Origin: Brachyhypopomus gauderio
Lineage: Eukaryota; Chordata; Actinopteri; Gymnotiformes; Hypopomidae
Direction of reading: 5' to 3'
NCBI RefSeq assembly: GCF_052324685.1
Contig: NC_135212.1
Span: 18,626,548 to 18,690,547, forward strand
DNA length: 64,000 bases
This document shows positions 33,795-45,403 of the stretch, in pieces (position 1 is the first letter of the stretch; every line of letters starts with the position of its first letter). The position numbers were made by a program, and so were the translations under genes. The notes under the pieces were generated by a model. The model made no database searches and was not told the origin of the DNA. It saw only the letters and a list, made by a program, of their open reading frames with translations.

Positions 33795-33930
33795 AGACAG
33801 TGATGTCAGTAACGCGTTACTTAGTAATGTAAGTAACTAATCTGACCACTTTTTTCGGTAACGAGTAATATAACGCGCTACTTTTTCCAGTGCAGTAATC
33901 AGATTAAAGTTACTTATCCACCTAACTGTG
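33795..33930. repeat. Transposon-end-like repeat rich in taacgcgttac
   Basis: Motifs gtaacgcgttactta, gtaacgagtaatataacgcg and agtaatcagattaaagttac are typical of the border of a widespread fish hAT/MITE family. The opposite border was not found. Confidence 0.5.
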
Positions 33931-34809
33931 TTACTGTTTTTATTTTCCCTAGTAAAAATATATATATTTGCTTTCTTCTTGGCTCAGTTCTACTTTTGCG
34001 TCTGACCTGCACCCTGTGAGAGCGCGAGCACGTTTTACTAGTCATTTTTTGCAGTGTCCTCCCGTAACGATATGTGGTAGTGTAAAGAAACACCCCTCAA
34101 AAACAGGGGAAGGAACATTTACCTGACGAATTTTAATGTTGCACTGTGTTCCACGTTTGAAAAGTGCTGGAATTTTGACTAATGTAGCCTACTTTAAATT
34201 GCTTGAAATTGTAATGGTATTTCGTTTCACAAGTAGCTGTCTGACTGAACAGTTCACTTGTATTACGTTTACAAATAAATGTACAAATAATACTGCGCAG
34301 CTACACAAACGTAATGTCAGGAGATACTGTAGCGACTACTACTGCTCACGGTGAATTCACTAACGGACACTTGGCCACTCAAGGAGTCTGGCCCCTTAAG
34401 TGACACTGGGGGGGTGGGGCCTGCGCGCACCAGGGTTGCGTTATCAATAAAGCCATCACTGTGCACAGAACATTTCAGGATGCATGGCTTGAAATGGCAT
34501 TCCGTCTTTTGAATTTGCATTGAATTAACATTGTTTTTTGACAACATATTCAGGGGTAACAGTAGGTAAATGGTGCCAGGTGCAGTCCTTGAATTTGAGG
34601 AAGTTGGTCCTGGAAAGTCATTGAAAGGTCCTTGAATTTGATGTTAACCGAGGTGTGGGAACCCTGACTTTGGCTCGCGAGAGGTGCCACAGTTGACATG
34701 TCATCAGAATGGATGAATCGGATAGCTGGTATGTCAGCTGAGCTAGTAAACAGAAGCAGCCATCGTAGTAGCAGCGCATTCGTCCAGCAGTACCGAAGAA
34801 GAGGAAATC

Positions 34810-35217
34810 TTGTCCGAAAGTGTAAAAAAAAAAAAGAAATCTTCGAAACTTAAGGTTTGTTACATGCATATATCGTCTGTTAAGCATGAGGAAATACAGA
34901 ATTTCACCAGCACAAGGTGGAATACTTATCGAAATAGTCTTTGGCAGTGGCTAGAGTTGAGGGGCGAGTGCAGAGACGTAGCAGAAAGTTTCAAACACTG
35001 TCTTGAATTGGATTTTGTAGAAATTCCCGATGATGCGGCTTTTCATCCCACATGCTACCGGAGGTTTATTGACAAGCGAGAGATTGAAAGAACTAAATGG
35101 CATCTCGTGCGAGAAACAGAGAGGGGAGATGACCAACAGTACCCCCAAACTAGCCAGGCTATCCCTGTTTCAACTATTGATATTATATCGCGATCGATTC
35201 TTAGTATTGACTTGTGA
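34810..35217 (+). CDS. Unknown transposon-type protein fragment
   Basis: The 135-codon frame starts MSESVKKKKKSSKLKVCYMH. It continues EIQNFTSTRWNTYRNSLWQW, DVAESFKHCLELDF and DDAAFHPTCYRRFIDKREI. The pattern Cys-x(n)-FTSTRW-x(n)-FH-x-x-CYRRF resembles the N-terminus of repeated proteins predicted in many fish genomes and associated with mobile elements. It includes Cys/His residues that could bind zinc. I cannot name the superfamily. The frame ends close to a hAT-like end at 35221-35346. A real host gene is unlikely. Confidence 0.4.
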   Translation: MSESVKKKKKSSKLKVCYMHISSVKHEEIQNFTSTRWNTYRNSLWQWLELRGECRDVAESFKHCLELDFVEIPDDAAFHPTCYRRFIDKREIERTKWHLVRETERGDDQQYPQTSQAIPVSTIDIISRSILSIDL

Positions 35218-35220
35218 CTC

Positions 35221-35346
35221 CCGCGGTAGACCAACTCAAAATTAGCCCAAAAAAACCGCACCCCGCAAACCCAGAATTTTTACCCACGGCTGGATTTTCA
35301 AACAAGCCCAATTTGGCGTGAAAACCACGAACCTGGCAACTCTGAT
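35221..35346 (-). mobile_element. One end of a hAT-like element
   Basis: The complement reads cagagttgccaggttcgtgg, followed by ttttcacgcc and tgggcttgtttg, a common terminus of fish hAT elements. The partner end was not identified. Confidence 0.45.
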
Positions 35347-35522
35347 TGGGACTACTCCGACCTGGAAACTTCGGTCCAGATCAAGCCTGTCCATCTCAAG
35401 CTCTGGCCCCGTTCTTCCTGCCATCTGCATAATTTGCAAGAAAGGCTGCAAATTTGTCATCAGATGCCAAAAAGAAGCTTTGACAAAAACACAGACTTTA
35501 ACTGCAGGTAAGACTGGGTATC

Positions 35523-36471
35523 CAGTCCCACCAGGATTGCGCGGGCCTTTTTTGTGATTGTTGCGGGCTAAAATGTTTGATGTTGCGGGTGTTTTTCAAA
35601 AAAATTACGATGGAATTTGCGGTGTGTTTTTGCTTTTTTGTGAGTACATTACAATAGGGAGTAAATGTTGTATGGTTTCCTCTATTTAGTAGTCCATTTT
35701 AATGATCTATTTACCTATTTATTCAGGGTTGCCAACTTTTCAAGATCGCTTGAAGTGAGATTTGAACCTGGAGGGGGTGGCGAACATTAATTGTTGAGGG
35801 GGGGGGGGGGGGGGGGTAGCGAACGTAAGTTGTTACCGGGCGGCCTGTAAAATGGACACAAATTAAGTATTATATCGAGATCGATCGCCAGTGGTTGGCG
35901 CCAGAGAGAACTAGTAACTCGTAGATATGGATCAGAGATAAATAAACTTTATCTCTGACTTTAAACTTTATCTCAGTTTAAAGTTTAAACTTATAAACTT
36001 TATCTCAGACCCTCGCCGCTTGCGTGAGCTGCAGTGACTTCGCGGGCTACCGTTGCATTGTGGAGAATGTAGTGTTTGTGCGTGCAAAACACCATTGGGC
36101 GGCTGTGGCCTGCGGGCCGGTTCTAATAGTAATTAAATATCATCCAGCGGGCCATATATAATCAATTCGCGGGTCGGATCTGGACAGTTTATCCCCGCTT
36201 TCATGTAGTGTACCGGGATACTGCTTTTCCCGATCTTTTTGCCGTTATTTTCGTCGCTCATGCTGCTTTCAGTCTGCTCCTCTTGAACGTATATACGGAA
36301 GTAAGGCGGGAGTTTGTCGACGTCACATCAAGACGACATCAGTGATTGGTCAAATTTGCGGGAAAGTTGCGGTGATTGGCTGAAGTTGCAACACCGCCCT
36401 GAATTCGCGGGGTTTGCTTGAAGTTGCGTTGCAGTTGCAAATCGCAACATCGCGACTTTCTGGAGGGTCTG
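35523..36471. mobile_element. Non-autonomous DNA transposon with CAGwCCCwCCAG ends
   Basis: The left end is cagtcccaccaggattgcg and the complement of the right end is cagaccctccagaaagtcg. The 6-mer ggtatc flanks both sides (35517-35522 and 36472-36477). The borders carry many ttgcgggt/gttgcaac words. No coding capacity. Confidence 0.6.
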
Positions 36472-36477
36472 GGTATC

Positions 36478-37480
36478 ACCCTCACCCCCCACCACACAGT
36501 AGGTAGTGTATGCAAATGCATCCCATCCCCCAACACACATACACACACACAGATGTTGGGAAAAGTTGAATGACTATGTAGCCTACACTGCTACACAATC
36601 CTTGTATTTGTCTAATTCTAATATCAGTGTATGTCTGAATTGCCATAATGTGTTGTGCATGTGTGTGAAATTACTTTCCAATACATAACTATGCCTATAA
36701 TACCCCCCACCCCCCCCAGTGTTTTAGATCTTTCATATAGAATGAAGCATACTTTGACTTTAATGGGGTACTGGGTATGTTTGTATAAATGTCATAGCAT
36801 GCCTGATGTTAATATGCCACTGAATACCTGTTTAGAATTGTGGCTCCTCAGCCTGATGCCCTGTCTGGTCAACACACTGCTTTACAGCATCAAGCCCATC
36901 CCCCGGTCCATTCCCCCACCCCCCACTGTCCTGGCTGTGCTGTACATCTGTGTGCACAAGAAATCCTTTTTTTGGGTGCAGCACCTAGCACAATTTTTAC
37001 AACACCACACCACCAGGAAAAAGCCTGCAGGTATTAACCTAGTGTAACACTTGTGACCTCTCCTTACATTTCAGCAGTAGCAGGAAACTCCTTCAGTTGT
37101 TTTTTTCATCTTGACTGGAGTCCATATGTGGAAAATCCAGTGGATTGGACTTAATTTAGAAAGGCGCACACCTGTCTATAAGACCCCATACTGTCACAGT
37201 ACAAGCTCTTCCCAGCACCCTTGGTCATGCCAATGACCCCGGTGTGATTCCTCCCTCTACAGTAGGCAACAAGGAAGGAGGGAGGTCAGAGGGGTTTCTA
37301 TGGGGACACCAGCCCCAGTTCTGGTCTTGGTGGAGTTTAACATCGGGAGATGTCAACTGAGCACTCCAGGACGTCTCCGGCCCTCGTTATGGGGGGGTTC
37401 AGTGCTCTGGGATCAGGGAGACTCCAGATGCACTGTATATATATATATATCATAACATGTTTCATCACACTGTTACCAAC
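36478..37480. other. No gene recognised; short CA and AT runs
   Basis: It includes a CA-rich stretch (about 36533-36552) and an AT microsatellite (37436-37451). An open frame at 36655-37047 has no recognisable domain. Confidence 0.4.
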
Positions 37481-37713
37481 TGTCACGGTGTCTTGGTCCA
37501 GCCACTAAGGGACACTCCCACTGCCACACACACACACACACACACACAGACACACACACTTCTCTTAGTTAACCCCTAGCACCTGTTATTCACTGATTTC
37601 CCCTCTCATACCTCACCATTTAAGACCTGCTGGTCCTGCAGATGCCTGTCCTGCAGTGATGTTTGAGAAGCTCTTTCTGCTGTTCTTACTGCTGTTCTGC
37701 TCAGGTCGTGACA
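37481..37713. mobile_element. Possible short solo LTR
   Basis: A 233-bp unit starting TGTCACGGTG and ending CGTGACA, with a CA microsatellite at 37525-37560. The TGTCACG...CGTGACA ends resemble fish LTRs, but no target duplication was found. Confidence 0.4.
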
Positions 37714-37790
37714 GTGTTTGTGTTTTACATTTTGCATGGAGAAAAAATACTTCATAACAAACACCACCCCTCTCGCTCCCTCATCAGTTA

Positions 37791-38194
37791 TGTAACGAAT
37801 TGATCAGACGGAGAGGCATCCAACTGTGGAGGTATATCGCTTTTATTCAAACAAATCACATGCACAAAATACGACCGATAGACAACTAATATCAAGGTCT
37901 GTATCAATAGTGTCTTCTTGGGGTAGTTGGGTCGGTCCAGGGTCATAACAGAAAAGCATAGTCCAGAAGGTACAGAAGGGCTAGGCAGGAGACGAGGTCT
38001 GGGGAGCAAGCTAGGGTCAGAACACGGGAGATCAAACAGGCAATAGAAACGCTCAGTATGCGACATGTGTTGGCAATACTTCGCGACTAGGAAGTGGTAG
38101 GAGGGTGTATAAGTATGACTGAGAGGGAGCGTGGTGATGAGTGACAGGTGAGGCTGGTTAAGGGAAGATCAGGTGTTATTCCTAACACCTTACA
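37791..38194 (-). mobile_element. Probable solo LTR
   Basis: On the minus strand it starts TGTAAGGTGTTAGG and ends TTCGTTACA (404 bp). An AATAAA signal lies at 37851-37856 (minus) and a TATA-like motif near 38106, giving plausible U3-R-U5 order. No target duplication was found. Confidence 0.5.
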
Positions 38195-40320
38195 ACCTGA
38201 TTATTTAAAAGAAAAAAATGTATTTGAAAAAATGTCATATATACTGTATATTAGGCCATATGAATTCCTGGCAATGGTTATCTCAGAGCTGTATTTTACA
38301 TTTAATGATGTTATTGTATCATTTTCACTTTATGAAACATGTACTTCCTTTATTAGTGTCATATCTTGTATAATTTTTTTAACTGTATGTGATATTGCTA
38401 TTTTTATTATTACAGCGAGTCCCCGCTTAACGATGGGGTTAGAGACTGAAAAGACCACCAAGTTTTCGTCGTTAAGCGTGACCCTAGATTTAGATACACT
38501 TTGATCATAAATACAGTATATAAAAAAAACTAACAATGCTCTTGTGCACGCATACAGCGTGAGAAAGAGCGATTGCCGAGATAGCTGCGGTGGAGGCTGC
38601 GCTGCCTCAGCTTATTGTACACAATACTCCACAACATTCCACTGTGCTGCCACTGCTCCTCTGCGCACCGCGCGAAAAAATTTAAAGTCGGTCATAACTT
38701 TGTGCCTGGTGCACTGTGACACTCATAAAGAACTGCTAGCAGAAATAAGACTGTTATGGTTTTCAAACATTATTGGTCTAGTAATTTTCACAATGTCATA
38801 TTTTAAAGTTCATTGCAGCAATGTAAAATGATATACCGATTCTCTTATTGCGAGTTTACGAAAAAAAAAAATTTCCAAAATCTTGAACAAAATTATGTTA
38901 TACCTTTTTATTTTTTGTCTTGGATAAAAGTGTATGCCAAATGAATACATATAAATGTAAATATTAAATGACAATAGACACTGAAACACAAATCAGCAGA
39001 AAAAACAACAAAATTCCAAAATAAATGGTCAGTCAATGAATGCAAATTTTTTTTTTACCCAGTTATCAGAATTAATTGTAATCTAATTTTGTCATGTAAA
39101 CTGTGCAAAATGGAATCTACATAGACTAGTACACAAAAAATAGGTCAAATATTTACTTTGGTTTTTGAAGATAATAAACATTCAGTCCCGGGAGGAAGGT
39201 GCCCTCGGATTGGACATCACAGATGACATCATCATCTTGTTTGTGCTTTAAAAGCTGTGTGAATTGTGTTACTTGCCATGACTTTACTGCCCTGTTGAAG
39301 GTGAATTGGTCACCGAAACCGGTAGGCATTGATACGGCAGGTCCATTTTTCAATAAAGGACCTTTTACTCTACCTTTTCACTCTGGGTGTGTTGCCTGTT
39401 ACCACTGTTTTCATTGCTGACTCTTTTGTCCACGGAGCACCACCCACACATCATTGATGAACACTCTTAGCACCTGAGCACCTGTCCTACTGCTTTGCTG
39501 AATAAACATTCAATGCTGATAAGGTATAAGTTGTCCAGTGTGAGCATCCAGTCAATTTGCTACAATGCAGAATTCAGGGTATGGAGTGTGTCTTGTTGAC
39601 AATTCTATCAAAATAATACACAAGGTGATATAGTAGCTGTAAATCAAGTAAACAATTGATGATCAATTCTAAAGTAATTTGAACATTCCTTCTATATTTT
39701 CCAAACTAGTAGCATCACCTCTAAATGAGTTGCCCTGTTTCACACTTAGATACTAGGATTTCAATGGCAGCATAATTGCAGAGGAATAAATACCGTGTTG
39801 TGTTTTAGTTACTTTGTGCCATCACCCAGACAAAAAGTCTTTTGTTTCCTGAACTGGCTGAATGGTATGTCTTATTTTTGACACAGCTATATTTAAGAAC
39901 TGCATTGCATTTGTTATATAACAGTGGTCATGATGTCTATTTGAAGACTTTGCTACCGTGTGTGTGTGTGTTTATGTATAATGTTTATATTTATTATACA
40001 TGCTATTATAAATGCATGCTATTTAAGTCTTCTTTTTTTGTTGGTATAATTACCCATTGCTGTAATATTTAAAAAGTATTGGGCTTTTTTGGCATGAAAT
40101 ATGACAACATAAATATGTCTCATGATTTGAGGTTCTTATGAACCGTTGCATATACCGGTATATCTATTGTAGTAGACATTTTTATGGATCTTCGCATACC
40201 TGTGAAGGAAGGGTACATTGTTAAAACAAGCAAATTTACTTAAATATATAAGCAATATTTTAAAAATTAAGGTACGGTGCACTTAAATATTAACACGGTT
40301 TTACTATTTTTGTATATCAT
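38195..40320. other. No gene seen; repeat fragments
   Basis: A transposon-border-like cagcgagtccccgcttaac lies at about 38414. A SINE-like tail (ttggataaaagtgtatgcca, then atgtaaat repeats) lies at about 38921-38965. Otherwise AT-rich sequence with no exon I can support. Confidence 0.45.
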
Positions 40321-40323
40321 AAT

Positions 40324-40651
40324 TGTGACGTGGGAGGCGGCAGACGGACGAGACACAGATCCGCTGGTTTACACACGGTCACTTCTTTTATTTAGTACAC
40401 AGATATTGTGCAATAGCGCACGAGTAACATTTAACGGACACGGCAACGTGTAGACTCAGACAACGACGAGCACAGGACACTGCGCGAACGACAAACCACA
40501 TAAGCCCCACATGATTACGAGACGAGCCACAGGTGAGACAGATTATCGCAAGACATAACAGCACCCACGGAGATCCACAGACGCAGACTAGAGGACGTAG
40601 ACGATGTAGACACACGCCCAAAAGGGAGGGGCCGGGGTCCTCAACGTGACA
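40324..40651 (-). mobile_element. Probable solo LTR
   Basis: On the minus strand it starts TGTCACGTTGAGG and ends CCACGTCACA (328 bp), GC-rich against an AT-rich background. An AATAAA-type signal lies at about 40387-40392. No flanking target duplication was found, so old or rearranged. Confidence 0.5.
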
Positions 40652-40984
40652 GACGCAGATTATCACTCTGTCTCCTGTGAAACTACAAGTCCTTTTTGAA
40701 AGGGATTGAGATTTGTACTTCAGTAAGATTTGATTCTGAATAAGTGCAGTATTGTAACATTAAAGAGTCTGGAGCAAAGGTACCAGGAGTTGGGGGTTTT
40801 GTGGAATCCTCAACGTCCTTCATTTGAACGTGTGCAGTTTGCTATCTTATTGTTGAAATTTTGGTTCCTTTTCTTTTCTCAAAAATTTAGATCTTACTTA
40901 AAAAGCTACAATTTTATTCTCAAAATATTATGATTTTTATCTCATATAATTTCTGACCTGATGTATAAAATGATAATTTCTTAC

Positions 40985-43900
40985 CTGATAAACAACATCT
41001 TGTAAGTTACAAGCTGTGAGAAAAAAATCAATAAAATATCATGTGTAAAGCCACTGGGAGTTGTAGCTCTGCACATGAGTTCAAGGCAAAATTCAATGCC
41101 ACATATTTTGTGAGAAAAGCCTTTTAAATTGAAAGTTATTCTGAAAAAAGTGCAGACTTACTTTCGTCATAACTGTCAGAGGAATCTTCCCACTCTAAGC
41201 AACTGTTCAGACTTCAGATAATAATTTGGATTAAATAAGAATGTAACATTGTAATTTGACAATTGTATTTTTTACAATTTAATTAACTTTGGAAAGCTGG
41301 TTAACTGTGTCAAGGGGATTCACTACAATATAGCTTACCTTGGCACATTTTGCACTTCATCTGTAGGGGAAAGTTCTTCTAAAAAGATCATTAGAAAAAA
41401 AGATTGAAGTCATTACTCAAGTCTATTAGAGTAACACAGTTGCACTTTAAAAAAAAGATTTTTATTAGTGGTGTCAATTCCAGGTTCCGCGATTAAGTCA
41501 TCACCAGGATTTTGCTCAAGCTTGCTAGATTTCCTAATTAGCAATCCAGGTAAAATTAGTGGAATCAACACAATCCAGGAAGCCTGAGCCAAATCCTGGT
41601 GAGGACTTTTAATCGCGGAACCTGGAATTGACACCTCTAATTTTTATTCATTTCAAGGTGCAATATATCGAAACATAAGTAACTACAAAGATAAGCAATC
41701 ATCACCTTCATGCTGAATATCAAATCCTCTTGATTCACTCCCAGGTTGCAATGATCTGGTTTAGAGAAACAAGTCAGCACCATTTAAAACACAAAAATAA
41801 AAAAGGGTTATCACAAACCACACAAAAACAAACAAAATCTAACCTTTCAATTGTGCATCTGTAGCAGACTGTTGAAGAAAAACAATAAAATAAAATGAAA
41901 CAAACATTTTAATAATTGTTAAAGATGTAAAATGTATGACCAACACCCAAAGCTACTATTAAAAACTATACTAGCACTACATCATGTGTGTGTGTGTGTC
42001 TACGTTTACTTACCTTGACCTTTAATCACGGCCCAAATTCCCAGAAACAAAATGAGACACGGCAGCAAAGCAGAGGTCACCAACACAATTCTTATTGTGT
42101 CACTTGAGCCTTCTGTCAATTGAAGCAGTGATACCCTTAATACCTCATGCAACACCACACTACTGTTAAACTATAAGAAGTAACATCTTAGCTTTTACTT
42201 TGTTGATAGCTATTATCTAACAGTCAGTTTGATTAAAGTATTTCGGTTTGATTCTCATGATACACTCTCACGAAAATCAGAAAGCCCACATTTCTGTGTA
42301 CCGTACTCTGTGCATTTTTGTGTTGACCCAGCTCTTACCAATAACATGGAGGTGAGCTTCATTATTCCCCTGCATCATGTCAGGAATAGGCCATATATCA
42401 GATGACAGGAAACAGATATATGTTCCAGCATCATGCATCTTGACTTTTTTTAGGGTAAAAATGGCCTCCTTCTTCTCTGTATCCCAAATGTTCACCTGAA
42501 TAACAGTTCCATTCTTGCATAGATAGGCATAAATATTCCTCATGTCCTGCCAGCTGTCCAGGACAAGTGAAGATGTACACCTGAGTTCAACATCACCTCC
42601 CTCCATCATGCTCGCCTTAGGCCAGGATATGTTTGCAGGAACGGAAGAATCTGTGCATGTGTGAAAACATTCATGCAACACTTTTAATGTCTCCTTAAGC
42701 ACTTATAATACATTTAATAACATTTTATCATACTCAAACAATTTTGCACGATTATAGACAATACCAATACTTATGTTTATAGCAAATGTCTATAGATTTG
42801 CTGTATGGTTCCTTACCACCTGCTGTCAGCTCCTTGCTATGTTGTGTTTTATTTTCACTGGGTGGAAATATCCTATAACAGTGCTGCAAGCTCATTTTAT
42901 ATATATATATATATTAGTGGTGGGACTTTAACGCGTTAATTTCGATTAATTAATTACAGGAAAATTAACGCACTAAAAATATTAACGCATTTTAACGCAT
43001 GAGACACTTTTGCACCGTGGAATGTTTCCCCGTGCACGAGTTCCAGACATACAGAGTATATGGACGCACAATAAGATGAGCATGATGCAGATGACTGAAG
43101 AGGCTACGCTGGTGGATGGGAAATTTAAATTTTATGTAGGAAGGAGTTCGCTTATCACGGGAGCACTTCCACCCTTCGTTACCACACCAACGCAAAACAT
43201 GTTGGGGCTAACGCGCAGGTCAGTAATGATCACTTAGCCACTTAGCTGCTAATTGTATTCCTAGTACGATATGGTGAACAAACGTCCGTATTTTCCGGGA
43301 CATGTCCGTATTTCACATCCTGTCCCGGGCGTCGCGGGTTTTTTTTAAGTGAGGAAATGTCCTGGGGTGAGTTTATAACTTTTGTTTCTTTAGGAAATTT
43401 GGAGGAAATCTGAATAATACACACCATCTGAAAGACTGTGGGTTGCACTGGAGTCTTCTTAAGAAAGGACATGGACTTCTGAGCATGTAGCATTCTCCTT
43501 TTGCTGCCTTAAAATTTGTGCAGACATTGTGTGTCTGGCTGTTCAAAGTGGGTGGAGCAGTCACAGTATCTGCGTGTGTGTGAGCGTCACATGTCCTCCC
43601 CCAGAAGGAGGGGCTGCAGGAAGAGCCCAGCTGTACCCAGGATGCACACCAGAATAAAAACCCACAGAAAGATTCTGTCGATCACCATTTGCTTTGAGCA
43701 TGCAGAAGACCACTTATAGGCACTATGGAGATCCCTGTGGCAGAGGCCTGGAAAATTAAAGAAAAATATACCATCTAAAATGGTATTAAAAAACATCTTC
43801 TGATTAACTTCAATTCTTCCAATATCCTGAGCAAAACTTCCAAAATTAAACAACATTTTTGGTCAGAATTTCCAGTGTTCTGAACTGTTTTTTGCACTCA

Positions 43901-44105
43901 TCTATTGGTCTATGTAGTAGACTGGTGGAAAAATAAACAAGATGTTGAAGTTTATGATTATGTTCATTGATTCATTCATCATTCAAACTTAAATTAATAT
44001 TTCTCATGTTAAATACTGAAATGCGATTAAAATGCGATTAATTTCGATTAATTAATTACAAAGCTTCCGATTAATTCGATTAATTTTTTTGATCGCGTCC
44101 CACCC

Positions 44106-44194
<89 letters not shown>

Positions 44195-45403
44195 GTCATT
44201 ACAGACCTTGTGAAGTGATCAGCTGTACACCAAAGTCTGTATATATGTCCTATATACTTTTCAACAACAAAACATTTAAATGGATTCTAATAAAATAATG
44301 CCAATATATTGATTAATCAGAATATGTTTTAACATTAATAGTACGATGATCGCAGAATATTACTAGCAAATAAAGGCCTGCGAGATGTTTTTGTCACAAA
44401 GTATACTACTATAATGGTGGTGACAGCAAAAAGCTTCAAACAGTAGTTACAAATATATTAGGTATTCAGCATTCAGACATATTCAGCATTCAGACTGCCC
44501 AAAGAAATTTACAAATGGACTTTGGAGAAACACTTGAAACAGTGGATAAGTCATTCATAATGTTCTGAACATGTGAAATATAGCATAGATGATAAACATC
44601 TTATGAATCAATATTATTGCACTTCTAATGCATTGTGGATACTGTATAATATAATCACCATGCTATAAAGAACGGTACCTGAATGTCATTAAAACACTTT
44701 CCCAAATATCTTTGGTAGAGTATAATCCGCCATCTTATATTGCATTTTAGAATGCTCGCTTAGCCTAATTTATGTGATCTGGTAAAGCGAATTAAAAACA
44801 AATAAATGAGCAATTAGTTTAAAGAAGTGCTACACTGCTTACCGTCCACAGTAATAAGAACATTAGCAGAATGACCCTTCACGTCTTTGGCATTGTACTT
44901 CTGTTCTGAGTAGACACAACTGTAATGGCCTGAGTAATTCTTTGTGATGCTGTCGATATGAAACATAACGTCTAGACAGGTTGACTCTTGGATGAGCATG
45001 ACTTGGCCGTCCTTGCACAGGTAGAAATATGCTTTTCCTGATTGTTCCTTTAAACCAAAAAGGCTACATTTGATTGTCAGCCTGCCTCCTTCTTTGAAGT
45101 TGTTATTAGCATAAATCTTTGCTGGATGCATGTTTTCACCTGTGATGGGAAACATAATAATGCCACAGTGACTCCAGACAGGTAATGTGATTTCTTACTT
45201 TTATTGTAATACAAATGCACCTTAATACCCCATTCATTCATCCCTACCTTGACCCTGAGTTATCCAGACCCAAATTGCTGTTAAATGAAACCAGACATCA
45301 TACAATCACTCTGAATTCCTAATCAAGCTCAATCATTCATGTATTTTTACGTCATGTAGACATGTAAGTGTCACTTACATAAGATAAGCATGAAGCAAAG
45401 CAT
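40985..45403 (-). CDS. Ig-superfamily receptor B: two Ig domains, membrane segment, multi-exon tail
   Basis: Ten minus-strand exons with GT-AG borders keep one reading frame: 45379-45403 ([11 protein letters not shown]), 45248-45277 (end of leader), 44843-45139 (Ig1), 42339-42650 (Ig2), 42014-42112 (membrane span [20 protein letters not shown], then WAVIKG), and small cytoplasmic exons 41844-41868, 41706-41755, 41339-41378, 41162-41211 ([15 protein letters not shown]) and 40985-41013 (NLQDVVYQ). The last exon is uncertain. Ig1 has Cys in IKCSLFG, an extra Cys in YFYLCKDG and closing Cys in GHYSCVYS. Ig2 has [15 protein letters not shown] and GTYICFLS. It is a type I surface protein, probably a leukocyte receptor (inference). 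The tail has tyrosines but no clean ITIM. Intron 3 carries the hAT element at 42915-44108. Confidence 0.75.
42915..44108. mobile_element. hAT-like element carrying a captured CHRNA3 exon
   Basis: The left end TAGTGGTGGGAC is mirrored by GTCCCACCCCTA at the right. Both borders carry cgattaattaattac and acgcgttaa/aatgcgatta motifs. It sits inside an AT microsatellite, with flanking 8-mers atatatat on both sides (42907-42914 and 44109-44116). No transposase was recognised. The interior holds the CHRNA3-derived block 43375-43688 and a stretch with ttttccgggacatgtccg motifs near 43290 that resembles the border of another hAT family. Confidence 0.75.
43375..43688 (-). pseudogene. Captured copy of the CHRNA3 last exon and 3' flank
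   Basis: These 314 bp match 46624-46937 with no mismatch or gap that I can find. They cover 212 bp of 3' flank plus the exon from [10 protein letters not shown] (fourth membrane segment) through the final LLLGEDM and stop. The copy breaks inside the codon series YVAM/VIDR, where unrelated element sequence begins. It cannot make a receptor but could be transcribed in the sense direction of both CHRNA3 and receptor B. Confidence 0.9.
44109..44191. repeat. (AT)n microsatellite
   Basis: About 40 AT units. A shorter run at 42897-42914 is the other half of the same array, split by the hAT insertion. Confidence 0.95.
44192..44842. other. Intron of Ig receptor B, no other feature
   Basis: AT-rich intronic sequence with no repeat or exon recognised. 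Confidence 0.5.

Larger units (their letters stand above)
31746..34666. mobile_element. DNA transposon with CAGGsTTCCCA ends, containing a LINE and a hAT
   Basis: The left end caggcttcccacgggtcctt and the complement of the right end cagggttcccacacctcgg form the inverted repeats. Both borders also carry repeated gtccttgaa words. The 6-mer actttg flanks both sides (31740-31745 and 34667-34672). No transposase is visible. The interior holds a Tx1/L1-like LINE remnant (32150-33560), itself interrupted by a hAT at 32501-33318. Confidence 0.65.

Noticed and set aside
36655-37047. 130-codon open frame with a hydrophobic stretch
   Set aside because: No recognisable family; flanked by repeats; not enough to call a gene or receptor exon.
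37660-37713. Signal-peptide-like MFEKLFLLFLLLFCSG exon
   Set aside because: Lies at the end of a probable LTR, has no good splice donor and no downstream exon.
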